The notes below the pieces were generated by a model. That model searched no databases. It was not told the origin of the DNA and worked only from the letters and a program-made list of their open reading frames with translations. A stretch of 64,000 nt of DNA, taken from Halocaridina rubra. Taxonomy: Eukaryota; Arthropoda; Malacostraca; Decapoda; Atyidae. The position numbers and the translations under genes are program-made. Positions within the stretch are counted from its first letter, which is position 1; each line of letters opens with the position of its first letter. Positions 22,025 to 33,550 of the stretch are shown piece after piece. Location of the stretch: positions 117,501-181,500 of the forward strand of contig JAXCGZ010005690.1 of assembly GCA_037179515.1 (NCBI GenBank), given 5' to 3'.

Positions 22025-22195
22025 TTGGCATATCACGTGTCTTTATTAATCCCCATTTAAATGAGGTTGGAAAGAGACAAGGTTTGAGCAGGGGAATCAA
22101 GGCTGCATGCCCTTTATGTAGCCCTGGGGTGGGCTCGAGCATGGGTTTGTCACTCTCTGTATTGAGTGCTATAACTACTGCGTCACAACAGTCCT
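22025..22195 (-). repeat. SINE family S1 copy, reverse
   Basis: Reverse S1: TTAATCCCCATTTAAATGAG, GGGGAATCAAGGCTGCATGC, GGGTGGGCTCGAGCATGGGT (B-box side), and a head ending ACAACAGTCC. Near full length. Confidence 0.85.
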
Positions 22196-22989
22196 CTCCC
22201 TATGCCAGTGAATAATACATGTAAAATCCATCCACTGGGTGGAGCAAGTTAGCCCAACTGAGTGCCGGTTTTAAGCCTGAATCAATGGAGAAGATTGGTT
22301 TTAGGAAAGGCATCTGGCCGTAAAATATTTAGTACTAAGTAAAAGCATTGTTCTAGAGATTGTTGAAAATTAGCGACCTATATGAGCTTAAAGGGAAAAT
22401 ATTAAGAAGAAAAAGAGTAATATATGAATGGCATTTTATTGTAAACTGAATTATGTCAAAAATTGACCATATTTGTATAATTATTCTTTTTATGATTTAA
22501 TCCAGTTTGATGTGAATACGCAATCTTTGATTTAAAGAAAAAACGATATTCTATTTTTTTTTTTTGGGGGGGGGGAAGTAAAGTCCAAGAGCTTGTTTCA
22601 AGCTCCTTGCAGAAATATAAAATAAAAATTGTTTTAGGCTCCTTATGATTTGGTATCCGAAGTCGTGACCTTGATGTCAAAATTCGACCATAACAATAAC
22701 TACAACAACACATGTAGGCAAGGTGAGGTGGAGATGCGAATGATTTATAAGTGTGTTGGGAATATCTTCAAAGATTATACTCATTGGCCTGCTAGGGTGA
22801 GTATTTTTTTATCTGTTGTTAATATTTCTCCTTTTGTATATTGATTTTTGGTTAATTCATATGATTGTTACTGAATATTTTGAGATTTGTGATTTCAGCT
22901 CTATGCCGGGAGAAATTTGGAATCTTCAACGTTTACTTTCTGTGATAGCTTTAGACACCGATTTTTATCCAGTGACAGAATAATTAGTG

Positions 22990-23120
<131 letters not shown>

Positions 23121-23579
23121 TTTTTTTATTTGAAACTGCTTGTGTAACACCTTGTGTTGCTGTCTGTTGGGTTAGGTTAGGTGACCTTGTGTCTTTAAGA
23201 ACTTCCAAAACTATTTGTAGCTGTAATAGTTTCCACTTACTCTTAGATAGATACTTTTATACGTCTGCTTAGAAAAAAAATTGAATTCTTTTTGTATCTG
23301 GTTAGTTTTGGTAAGATTAGTTCATCCCTATTTAAGAAACGAATCGACATTAATAATTTTTGTAGTTATTTAGTTTTTTTTTTTTATTTTCGTTTTACTC
23401 GTTGGGTATGAAAAAAAAAATATTTTCCCACTTATTGTTTTTGATAATATTTACTTGGTTCTAATTTTCATTTCAGTTGTTTTTGAGAGTGTTAAAGTGA
23501 AAATTCGCCCTAAGGTTTAGGAGTGTTTAATATTTTAAATCTTTCTGTTAGAAAAGGATGGAAAAATTATCTTGTGTAA

Positions 23580-23740
23580 TATTAGATCAGGTTAGTTAAG
23601 TAAGATTCTTGGGGGCTTATTATTTTAGGTTAGGTTAGTTAAGTAGGTTTTGGGACTTGAAGTATTAGGTTTGCTTAGTTAAGTATGGTTCTTCAGGGCT
23701 TTTTGTATTGGATTAGGTTAGTTGAATAGGGGTTCTTGAT
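23580..23740. repeat. degenerate 50-bp tandem units with TTAGGTTAG
   Basis: Three or so imperfect units contain TTAGGTTAGTTAAGTA-like blocks followed by GGTTCTT/GGGG. The telomere-like TTAGG pentamer recurs in each. Diverged; unit borders are approximate. Confidence 0.55.
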
Positions 23741-24002
23741 GGCAAAGCCCCCAATAAGGAAATAAGCTTATTATTGACAGGAAAGTTAATTTTAGTGATT
23801 TTCTTTATTTATTAGGCTAAGTTCGTTCATCCCCAGATAAGAAGCAAGTTTATTTTTGATTTTAGAGTTTTATACAGTAGTTTTTTAGTTTTTTGTGAAT
23901 ATCCTCAAGTGCTAATTGTCATTATTTCAGTTAGTGCGGATTATTCATTCTGATCTATTTTCAGCATCTATTTTTCCATTTTTCTACCTAAAACTCTAAA
24001 TG

Positions 24003-24103
<101 letters not shown>

Positions 24104-24371
24104 CTCTGAAACAAATAGATATAAAAAAATGAGACTTGACTTTTTTGAATTTGAAAATCTGTATAAATATTATTACCTAAAGTGACATGTCAGTATTACA
24201 AAACTCTTACTTAGATGTACCATTTTATACAAAGTTTTTCTATCTTTTTCCTTTTCCTTAACAAGTTGCTTCCTCTTATGGAGCCATCTGATTTTTAGTT
24301 TTTGACTTCCTCGAGCTGGACGTGTTGGTTGGGTGGCTAATAATAATAATAATTTCCAGGTAGTGGCAACT

Positions 24372-27300
24372 ATGACTACAGAGTCATCTCCTCCAGTCAG
24401 TCTAACCGAGAGAGACAAATGCATCTTCTGCAAAATCTGTGATGGAATTGAACCAAATAACATAGTACATCAGGCAAGTGTGTTTTTCATGCTAATATTA
24501 TATGTCGTTTCTTTTCTATGCATTGCTCATAAAAGTAAAATTCCAGCCCTATATTCTCTCTATTTTCTCTATCTGTCTACATTCAAAATTCATAATCCCT
24601 CTTATAATGGGGGTGGCTTAGTCTGCAATAAACTTGACTCTTTGTGAGAGGATATTACAAAGGAAGGGGTTCTCGGTTTCCTTGCTCAGCTCCTTTAGTT
24701 GACGTGTATGACATGCAGGAGAACTCGGAGAAGGTAATCTTGTGCCCCATCATAGGGGGGATATATTTTATAGGAGTAAATGGTATTTTTTTTTTATGAT
24801 TGTGGCACAGGATGGGCAAAAAAAAAAAAAAATCTTCCTTCATCCGGCCTGGGCATGAAGAAAATATCTAGAGAAACAGAGATGGGAAGTATTGTGACTT
24901 GTCAGATGTGAAGGGATAATAAGACATGCGTAATGAACATTCAGAATATTTGGTGTTGATGTAGGTGTAGAAAGAGAAATGTAACTGAAGGAATACTTAA
25001 CATCGAACTAACTGAAGGAATACTTAACATCGAACTGTCCTGGACAGTCTTATTTAAGTCGACAAGACCCTTCAGCTGTAGTATCGCAATGGGCGGTTGG
25101 TGCCATGGGCCAACCTATTACATGGCTAGTCAGTATACATATTAAGGGACAATAGCACAACAGAAAATCCTCACAGTCTGCTGTTATTGTTTTCTCAGCT
25201 TTTGCTATATTTTCACAGTACCCATATGTACGTACAAAATATGACACACTATATCGTCATCCTATTTAAATTCAGTCACATTTAGCTTTGTGAACAGACA
25301 CAGAGATTTAAACCGTCGAAACCATTCTTGAATATACTATAAATAATATCACACTGGAACACCAATTTACTCTGGAATATTGTACCATATAATCTTATAG
25401 ATACCACTAGTAACAAACCCAAATTTATCAATAACTTGTAATAATGGATATTTAAACATTGAATAACCAACCTTCACATAAAACTAGAGTTTAAATCTTC
25501 CTTAATGTCATCAAACTCTTACTACATGGCTGCTTTAGTGCTTTATTCCCTTCTGCAGTGTTTCACATATAATAGATATGGTACAGTAATTGGTGTTACA
25601 GTCAGTCCAGTGATGAACATAATATTTACTTAAAGCTTACATAATATGCAAAAAAATTAATAATGGGGGCTGATGAAGAGTGATTCATCTATGTACGCTA
25701 TACAGTGGCACCATTCCCCCTTATAATCTGATTAGATTTAGATTTGGTTGGCCATTTTAAAATTGCCAGTGCACACGTTTGTTTCCCTGATTTGGGTATT
25801 TGATAGAGATATGTTTTATGCACCCCTTCTATTTTTGGACTAACCTAACCAAACTTAACTTAGCCAACTAAGCTATCCTTAAGCAACAAAGCTAACTCAA
25901 ATTTGAAGGCTTACATACCTCAAGGTGGCATTAAACGAATCTTAACCAGTTATTTTACAGCCTTCTGCACAATTGTGTTTGATTGTTGACTTAAATATGT
26001 CTGGTGATAGGGGAAATAATGTCACCTTATTACCTGTTTGTCCTAAGAGCCACTTAAATGGAATGGGGGTGGAGATGAAGAAATTCCTCGCTTCCCATAA
26101 GAGGTGAATAAAAGGGATAGGGTAGTGAAAGTCTGGCAGTTTCATCCAGCATGGATTCATTTTTTCTTGCCAAAGAACAGCTGATGGAAGGGTTAAGCAT
26201 ATACATGGTATGATGAAAGGCAACTGATGGAAGGGGTAAGCATTTGCAGGGTATCATGAAACTCCATTGCCACCCCTTTATTTTCACACCTTGCCACTTC
26301 AGCATGATATGATGTCATGTTGAAAAATTGTTTATAATAAACATCTTTTTGATGAGTAACTTTTATAAAAGATTATGATATCCAAAATAAAGTTGTCTCT
26401 ATTCATTATTTTAGGATGAGGACTTTGTGGTGTTCCCAGACATTCGGCCAGCCGCACCCCACCATTACCTCATAGTACCTCGACATCACTACCTGGACGT
26501 CAGACATTTGTCTTCGCAGCATGTTCCAATGAGTAAGATCTAATACCATTCCATGATAGGATTCTGTCCTTGATATTATTATCCCTTCACATCTGACAAG
26601 TCACAACACTCCCCATCTCTGTTTCTGTGCTTTATGTTTTCTTGGCTCGTGTGCCGACATCTGCAAACTTCTTCCTTCTTTCAGCATATCTAACAGTTTT
26701 ACCTTATCTTTTATGGTTAACATCTTCCTTTGCCGCTTAGGCTCACTACCAGAAACCTTAGAAGATGAAGGATGCTTGGGAGGCATTGCAGAGGTTGAAA
26801 TACATAAGTAAAAAAAATCACAAGCACAACGTATTAAGAAGCACAACGCTAACGGCGCACATGTGAGTTAAACTGAACAATGAGGCGAGACAATGGAAGA
26901 TGGTGGAAGAACCAAGCTTCAATCAAAAAGCCAATCAGATCATACTGAAAAACAATTATGTGATTCATCGTCTCCCACCCTATCAGCTAATAGCATCCCA
27001 TGAACTATCTCACGTAGGTGCGAGCCTTTGCTTTTTCCAAGACGCCAATACAGTGTATGCTATCGTACAGTATTTCGCATAGTGCATTACTGTGAGTTAT
27101 ACCGTATATACTCGTTTATCGTGCGATCTCGCATATTGTGCGACCACCAAATTTTCGCCCATGAAAATTAATTTTATCATGTATCTCGTATATCATGCGA
27201 ATTTATTTTTTGAGACCAAATCACCAGACACTAACCTATTTTCTCCCAGCTCCTTATCCCATCTTTAAGTTAAAAAAAGTAAAAGAGAATGATAGAAGTA

Positions 27301-30300
27301 AACGCATACAGCTATAAACAAACCGAACGAGAAACAGCTGTTATTGTTATCAACGGAATTGGCTGACAGCTGTTTTATATCATTTCAACTATCGGACGAT
27401 CATAAACAATTACTGTACTTATGGTACATATGACGTCAAGTAGAATAGGACTGATTTATTTTTTTACATTATACCCAATGTCATGGTTTTATTATAACAC
27501 GAATTAATATAAGATGTTATGCAATTAAAGAAGCAAAGCTAATGACTATAAATTATCGTGCATTGGCAACATGGATGCAACTCAATTAAACTTCGATATG
27601 CCTTCAAAGTCGATGGTAAATAAAATGGGAAAGAACAGTATTTTAATCAACACTACCGGGCATGAAAGAACACATAATAATTGTTTCTTTCATCAAGTAA
27701 AAGAAAATCCTTTTTGCATTCTCTAGTTTACCACAATCAGCTGATTTGGAAAGACACAGGCTAACAGCTTTTTTTTTTTTTTTTTTTTTTAGATTCTCCA
27801 CCCACGGATGGGTGGAACGGGTCATGGAGGACCCATAGGGTGGTCGCCAACCGGCACAGGCCCCAACCCCCCACGTGGTGACCAGCCACAGCAGTAACCT
27901 CCCCAGTAAACAGCTTAAACTCTCTTGCCTGGACGAGGCGCGATCCGTCGACCTCGCGAATGCGAGGCCAGCGCATTACCACTGTACTAGCCAGGAGGCT
28001 GGCTAACAGCTGTTTTATATCATTTCAACTATCGTACGATCGTAAACAATTACTGTACTTGTGGTACATGTGACTTCAAGTAGAATAGGACTGATTTATT
28101 TATTTTTTTTACATTATACCCAATGTCATGGTTTTATTATAACACGAATTAATATAAGATGTTATGCAATTAAAGAAGCAAAGCTAATGACTATAAATTA
28201 TCGTGCATTGGCAACATGGATGAAACTCTGTTAAACTTCGATATGCCTTCAAAGTCGACGGTAAATAAAATGGGAAGGGAAAGTATTTTAATCAAAACTA
28301 CTGGGCATGAACGCACACAATAATTGTTTCTTTCAACAAGTAAAAGAAAATCCTTTTTACGTTCTCTAGTTTACCACAATCAGCTGATTTGGAAAAACAC
28401 AGGCCTAGATGGTAGTCTCGATCGGTAAAATTTCCTATAAATATTCGCTATGTTTGTGTTTTATAATACGATACTAACATGTGAATATTACATGCATTAT
28501 TATTGGATACAGTTTAGTAAAACATTGCTTTTATCAAAATCATGTTTATTTTAAATACAGCTGTACTTTTTGACTAGAGTAAATGAATATATTGTTTGGT
28601 CAGTGGCATAGCCTAGGCCAGCAGTACTTACATAATTTTTATACCTCATGTATGATGCGACTCCCCTAAAATTAGCTTCAAAAAAAGGTCTTTAAAAGTC
28701 GCACATTACACGAGTATATACGGTATGTTTAAATTTATGTTTTTTACTATTTTTTAATGTTTTATTACTCTTAGGCTAGAAAATACCTTTTTTATCAATA
28801 ATATAATGAAAATACTGGAAATTTCAATATGTACTAGCTCACGTAGGTGCGATCCTTTTCGTTTTCCGAAACACTGATACCGGTATCGTATTTTACATGG
28901 TGCAATGCTGTGAGTATTTATGTTTTTTACTAATTTTTGCTGTTTTATTATTCTTAGGCTAAGAAATAAATTTTTTTTGTCAATAAAATAATGAAAATAC
29001 TGGAAATTTTAATATATGCTAGCTCACGTAGGTGCGACCCTTTGCGTTTTCCGAACGCCGATTCCGGTATCGTACTTTCTATGGTGCAGTTACATGTTTA
29101 AATTTGTTTTTTTTTTTACTATTTCTTACTGTTTTATTATTCTTAGGCTGGGAAATACATTTTATTATCAATAAAATAATGAAAAAAAAAATTTCAATAA
29201 AATAATGAAAATACTGAAAATTAAAATTTTTTAATATTTTAATATTCTCGCATATTCCCAGAAAAAAAAAACTCGCCAAAAAAAAATGCGATGCACTGAA
29301 TTCGCAATAGGTGAACTGCGATATAGCAAGGGGTTACTGTATATGAAAAAAAGGACTTTATTTTTCATGTAAGTTGGGATCTGTTGTGTACGCATGAATC
29401 AAACTAAATATCATTTTAAATTTAGGATAATATATTTTTTTTAAGGACAACTTATATATGATGCATTTTTCTACTGATTTCTCGTAAGTCCAGAATGATT
29501 AAATTTAAACTTTATATTGACCATTTTGTTGATTAATTTGCTGTTTTAATCATAATTTATAATTATGTTACAGTTGAGAAAATGGTTTAGTTTTAGAAAG
29601 GAAATATAGGTGACATTAAATTTTTTTTTTCATAAATATAGTATCATTAACATGAAATTATATATTGAACTTTTTCATGATTAATTTGTAGTTTAATTAC
29701 AGTTATAATTCCATTGCAGTTGAGAAAATGGTTAGCCTTAGCAAGGAGGTTTTGACAACACAGGGAGGTTCACCCGATACTGCCAGACTTGGTTTTCACA
29801 TGCCTCCATTCATCACTGTCAAACACTTACATCTGCATATCATTGCACCAGAGCAGGAGATGGGATTAATAGCCAGGGGAATTTTTAAAGCCAATTCCTT
29901 CTGGTTTGCTTCGGTAAGTCGTTTTGAGTAAATATTTATATTTTGAATTTGTTTTTGTTTCCAGTGAAGCAGGGTGGTGGTCAAAAGCAAATTTATGGCA
30001 TTCTATCTATCTATATACAAAAGCCATGTCTTCTTATTAGGTGGCCTAGTCAAAGCTAAAAACTTTACTCTGTGGGAGGAAAATGTAAAGGCGGATATTC
30101 CCAATTCCCTTGCTCTTCCCCATTTAGTTGACTTACGGCACATAGAGGAGCATTGATGAGGTATTCTTGCCCCCCTTCAAGGGTCCAATAGGATACGTTA
30201 ATATTAAGTAATGTATATGCATAACTTCTTCAGTTTTTACAATGATTTGACATTATTCCCAATATGATTACATATTCCATTTAAGTGCTATACTCCTTAC

Positions 30301-32497
30301 ACAAGGTTAAGAAGTAAAACAAGATTGTTTAATTTTTTCAAAAGATTATCTTACACTGTCTTTTATTAATAGTTTTTACCACTTTTTAGTTGCTCACACA
30401 GCATGCATACTACTTTTTAGCAAGTTATTGTAACACAAAAACCAATCTGTCCCCATTTGTCGTCTTTTCTTGGATGCATCACGGATTTTGTCGAGTTGGT
30501 AACTTTGTTAAATTTCTGACATAATATTCCAGTAATATTAGAGAAGAGGAGATACTATATTAAAGTAACATTCGGTTTATACTGGAAGTGTTGTTATATT
30601 CTCTTGGATTGTACATCATCAGTTATTGATGATAAAACTCCATAAAATTCAGTTTTATTCACTTAGGCTCTCTCTCTTAATGCTGTTATCATATATTTCT
30701 TATATAACATACCAATACTGAGTGGGCCAGTACTCGTATATAATACCCATACTGGGAACACTGATTTAAACACTTACTCATACTGGGGAGGCCAGTATTA
30801 ACACTTTTATTCCATTTATAATATCTTTGTAGATTCTACCTTATGATCATTGTATTGATGTGCCTGAACCCATCTCTGATATTCAGCCCAGCATTCTTCT
30901 CGTTCTCTTTTGGTGATGGTGTTTATATGTGAAGAATCTAACAAATTCTACTTATTTTATAAGAAATTTAAAATCTCGGAATTATAGATGCAGTTTGCTT
31001 TCTCATTCTCTTCTGCATTTTCTTTTGGTGATAGAGTTTTTATGCTAAGAAACAAACAAATTCTATTAATTTTAGAAACTCTGAAATCTCATAACTATAG
31101 ATACAATTCTCACTCTTATGCTTTCTTTCTCTTTCCGTGTCTCCATTCGCTAAAACTGACGAGTTTGAAACTTCAAAATGTCCGTTTTGATGCCCGTTCT
31201 AACATTGTGTTCTAATGTAGTTAATCCTGTGCTTAATGGGTTAATGAGTTTTTTACAGCTGTAATCATATATCATTTTTAGGCTTGGGTTTGACACCCAT
31301 ACATATAATTGTGCTCCAGAAATTTCACCACACATAAACTCCCTTGTATTCCAATGAAATGTGTGTAAACAGTGCTTTGAATTTGTTTGCAATTTTATGT
31401 CACTAGTAATTCCCATTTGAATGGGGGTGGACACAGGCTGGAACCGGGGAATTAAGGTAAGTTGCCCTCCTTGATGCCCCTCAGTGGCTTGAACATGAGT
31501 TTGTATTTTCCTCGAGTTAAGTGCACTAACCCTTGTGCTGCTGCAGTCCCTGTATATGTCAGTGCTTTGCATTTTGTTGGCCAAGGGTCTGTGGTCATGA
31601 CTAATTGTCATCGTGACATCATCAGTATACAGATGAAACAATCGAAGTGCCAAGTAAATTTTCACTATCGCCAGCCTTTGGTCTACAACCTCTTTTATGC
31701 CGCATAAATTTGGCGTGGTTGTGGCATACGCTGTTGGTCTTCTATAGGATCACATTGGACGTTGTTGCAGGATCTTTCTTTACTTTGCTCTTGAATCCCT
31801 GATAATCTTTTATCATATTATTCTAGCTGCGGATTAGCTGCTTTAAAATATTAATTGTTAATGTCCCCTTTGTCATCTTGTGATTCTTAAGTTGCTTGCC
31901 ATTTTGTGTCACTATTTTCATTATGGGGGTGGGGAATTAAGGCTGGATGCCATTCCTCGCACCCCATGGTGGGCTCAACAATGGATGTTACCTCCCGAGT
32001 CATGTGCATTAACCACTACATTACTGCAGTCCCATTGTGATTCATACATTATGACTCTAAATGAGGATGCCTTATATACTTGAGAAGCATCTTTTATTAA
32101 GTAAATTTCTATCTTTATTTTTTTTCTTTCCATATTCATGGATTAATCTTAGCACTGTCTAAGGTCTGTGCTATTGGAAAATTGTGTAGTATCACTGCAC
32201 ATAAAATTGTTTCTGAAATAGCAATATTGTTGTTTGTCGTTTTATGTCACCCTTAATCCCCATTAAGGGGATGGATACATACGGGTTGGAGATGGGGATA
32301 CAGTTGGATGGCCTTCCTAACAATTCGCAGTGGGCTGGGCTCAATCTCGAGTCAGTCACTTCCCAAAACGAGTATTCTAACCACTGCTAACAAGGTTTCC
32401 TTCTATAATAATACTGTACTATAAAGAATGCATATTGCTTATATTTGTATTTCAGCCTGAGTCTGTCATTCAGAAGCTTAGAGAGAAGCCGCAATAG
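24372..32497 (+). CDS. HINT3: HINT3-like histidine triad nucleotide-binding protein
   Basis: Coding exons 24372-24473, 26415-26532, 29720-29913 and 32456-32497 join in phase to a 151-aa protein. Exon 1 has the CIFCKIC cysteine motif (residues 17-23). Exon 2 has FVVFPDIRPAAPHHYLIVP. Exon 3 has LGFHMPPF (97-104) and the HIT triad HLHLHIIAP (His109, 111, 113), then NSFWFAS. Exon 4 ends VIQKLREKPQ. The order and the FHMPPF block match animal HINT3 rather than HINT1 or HINT2. HIT proteins of this branch hydrolyse AMP-lysine and other nucleoside phosphoramidates using the triad's middle histidine. Human HINT3 is about 182 aa; the difference is a shorter N-terminus. Intron 1 has a GC donor (CAG|GCAAGT). 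An acceptor-like TTTCCAG ends at 24359, so the ATG at 24372 probably sits in exon 2 of the transcript, behind an unseen non-coding exon. Confidence 0.93.
24600..24775 (+). repeat. SINE-like family S2 copy
   Basis: Ordered S2 motifs: CTTATAATGGGGGTGGCTTA, TTGACTCTTTGTGAGAGG, CAAAGGAAGGGGTTCTCGG, TTTAGTTGACGTGTATGACA, CAGGAG, and a C/G-rich end. It recurs at 30008, 41205, 41653 and elsewhere. In HINT3 intron 1. Confidence 0.75.
24982..25035. repeat. 27-bp tandem duplication
   Basis: TAACTGAAGGAATACTTAAC followed by ATCGAAC occurs twice in direct succession with no mismatch. The remainder of HINT3 intron 1 up to 26414 shows nothing identifiable apart from a CCTAACC-rich patch near 25840-25880. 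Confidence 0.95.
27102..28723. mobile_element. TA-flanked non-autonomous DNA transposon (about 1.6 kb)
   Basis: The left end CCGTATATACTCGTTTATCG and the right end, on the opposite strand, CCGTATATACTCGTGTAATG form terminal inverted repeats flanked by TA on both sides. Removing it rejoins the third tandem unit of the surrounding Tigger remnant. The interior contains a direct duplication of about 400 bp (about 27351-27758 and 28001-28405, both starting GGCTRACAGCTGTTTTATAT). No transposase is recognisable. TA target sites fit the Tc1/mariner/pogo group, but the family is unassigned. Confidence 0.8.
27770..28000 (-). mobile_element. tRNA-derived SINE with poly(A) tail, perfect target duplication
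   Basis: On the minus strand it starts AGCCTCCTGGCTAGTACAGT with GGTAATGCGCTGGCC (A-box region) and a tRNA-like anticodon stem, GGATCGCGCC as B-box relic, and a GC-rich body. It ends with about 22 A residues (poly(T) at 27769-27790). The 11-bp duplication GGCTAACAGCT flanks it exactly (27759-27769 and 28001-28011). It is a different family from S1-S3: GC-rich, with intact ends, so probably younger. Confidence 0.9.
30008..30195 (+). repeat. SINE-like family S2 copy
   Basis: CTATATACAAAAGCCATGTC, GTGGCCTAGTCAAAGCTAAA, CTGTGGGAGGAAAATGTAAA, CCCCATTTAGTTGACTTACG and GAGGTATTCTTGCCCCCCTT. In HINT3 intron 3, about 95 bp after exon 3. Confidence 0.8.
30896..31120. repeat. diverged tandem duplication, about 112 bp x 2
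   Basis: Both halves carry CTTTTGGTGATRGxGTTTxTAT, AACAAATTCTAxTxAxTTT, AAATCTCxxAAxTATAGATxCA and a CTxTCATTCTC-like block. Located in HINT3 intron 3. Confidence 0.75.
31393..31552 (-). repeat. SINE family S1 copy, reverse
   Basis: TTTTATGTCACTAGTAATTC, GGGGGTGGACACAGGCTGGA, CGGGGAATTAAGGTAAGTTG and a head ending TGCTGCTGCAGTCCC. Confidence 0.85.
31896..32033 (-). repeat. SINE family S1 copy, reverse, internally shortened
   Basis: GCCATTTTGTGTCACTATTT, GGGGTGGGGAATTAAGGCTG and CCCCATGGTGGGCTCAACAA, ending ATTACTGCAGTCCC. About 25 bp of the body (the ACACAGGCTGGAGC part) is missing. Confidence 0.85.
32230..32395 (-). repeat. SINE family S1 copy, reverse
   Basis: GTTGTTTGTCGTTTTATGTC, CCCTTAATCCCCATTAAGGG, GATGGCCTTCCTAACAATTC and a head ending TCTAACCACTGC. 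It lies immediately upstream of the last HINT3 exon. Confidence 0.85.
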
Positions 32498-32726
32498 GAG
32501 TTGCATTGGTAGCATATGATGCTGCCTCAGTATTCTACGATTGGGAACCAGATGTGATATACTATATATGGAGTGAATATGTTGGTAAAGAATATTAATG
32601 TGCCTTTATATTGTAATTACTGAGTAAGTGGTCTAGTATTCAGAGGCTTAGTCTGTTATTTTGTCTTTTGTTTGTTTATATAGGGTCATCTGTATATGCA
32701 TTTAATTCTAAGCAGATTTTTGCTTA

Positions 32727-32850
32727 ACTTACACTCGGCCTTCCCTCCCAGAGGAGTGGAAGTTCTACAATCTTTCACACTTCCTCGAGAAGTCTCTGAT
32801 GAGTGATTCTGTGAATGGGAGGAAAGTGCTCGGGTGTAAGTGATATATAT
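32727..32850. other. imperfect inverted repeat (hairpin) downstream of HINT3
   Basis: ACTTACACTCGGCC...CCTCCCA at the left pairs with TGGGAGG...CGGGTGTAAGT at the right across about 70 bp. The loop has internal complementary pieces (TTCAC/GTGAA, GGAAGT/ACTTCC). It lies about 230 bp after the HINT3 stop and could be part of the 3' UTR, a small inverted-repeat element, or neither. Confidence 0.45.
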
Positions 32851-33099
32851 ATATTATAAATAGCAGAGGAACTTATATTAATTACAATCTTTGATTGTAC
32901 ACACCTCAGGTAAATGAAATTTATTGTTTAGTTATATTAAGTTCTGAAGATAATTGTGTTCATCAGTACTACTCAAACTATATAGTGCCATAGTTCAAAG
33001 TTCTTTTGTTAGTACAATACATGCCTACATGGACGTGGTAGAAGTTTTGTATGGGGTAAATTATTTGTAATAGCCCTTGAGAGGAAAACGATAGTATTT

Positions 33100-33230
33100 A
33101 CGTTTTTGTGTCACTATCAATCGCCATTTTGGGGGTGGACACAGTCAATGTGGCTGGGGAATTAAGGCTGGATGCCCTTCCTAACACACCATGCTGAGCT
33201 CGATCGTTAGTCCCTTTGAGTTGAAAATTA
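33100..33230 (-). repeat. SINE family S1 copy, reverse, head truncated
   Basis: TTTGTGTCACTATCAATCGC, GGGGGTGGACACAGTCAATG, GGGGAATTAAGGCTGGATGC and CCTTCCTAACACACCATGCT. Confidence 0.8.
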
Positions 33231-33550
33231 TTGTAAGTCACATTTAGGTGGATCATTGTGAAATCAAACCTTTTAAGTACATTAGTGGAGCAGTTATAAT
33301 TGCATGAATTCTTCAGTACTCAAATTTAGTCTTCCTTATCACCTTAATACATTGTATTAAGTGAATACATATATATGGAATTTGTATAATTTATCCTATG
33401 TTTATTTGTTTTTCCAATTTGCTGCTATATCCTGCTGAAGCTAGCAGGAAAATATATTAAAAAATATGGTAGGTGGGTTGTATATGAATCCACGGCATTG
33501 TAGTTGTTGGTTTAAAAAATTATATCAGACAAATTTGCATCATATAAAAC

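Larger units (their letters stand above)
26600..29339 (-). mobile_element. Tigger/pogo-like DNA transposon remnant in HINT3 intron 2
   Basis: The outer right end at 29339 reads, on the minus strand, CAGTAACCCCTTGCTATATC, a pogo/Tigger-style terminus next to a TA dinucleotide. Then come roughly 180-bp tandem subterminal units, each with CTCACGTAGGTGCGA, at about 29018, 28838 and 27005. A transposase start follows at 26786 (minus): MPPKHPSSSKVSGSEPKRQR, then LTIKDKVKLLDMLKEGRS, the usual Tigger helix-turn-helix N-terminus. Homology stops after about 40 residues, so the catalytic part is deleted. No matching left terminus was found. The element was later interrupted by another transposon (27102-28723). 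Confidence 0.75.

Noticed and set aside
24333..24371. An N-terminal extension of HINT3 reading ANNNNNFQ
   Set aside because: It starts with GTG, not ATG, runs over a TAA-type repeat, and ends in TTTCCAG, which looks like a splice acceptor. The ATG at 24372 is preferred.
31150..31665. A 171-residue minus-strand open frame
   Set aside because: It overlaps an S1 SINE and HINT3 intron DNA and has no recognisable domain.
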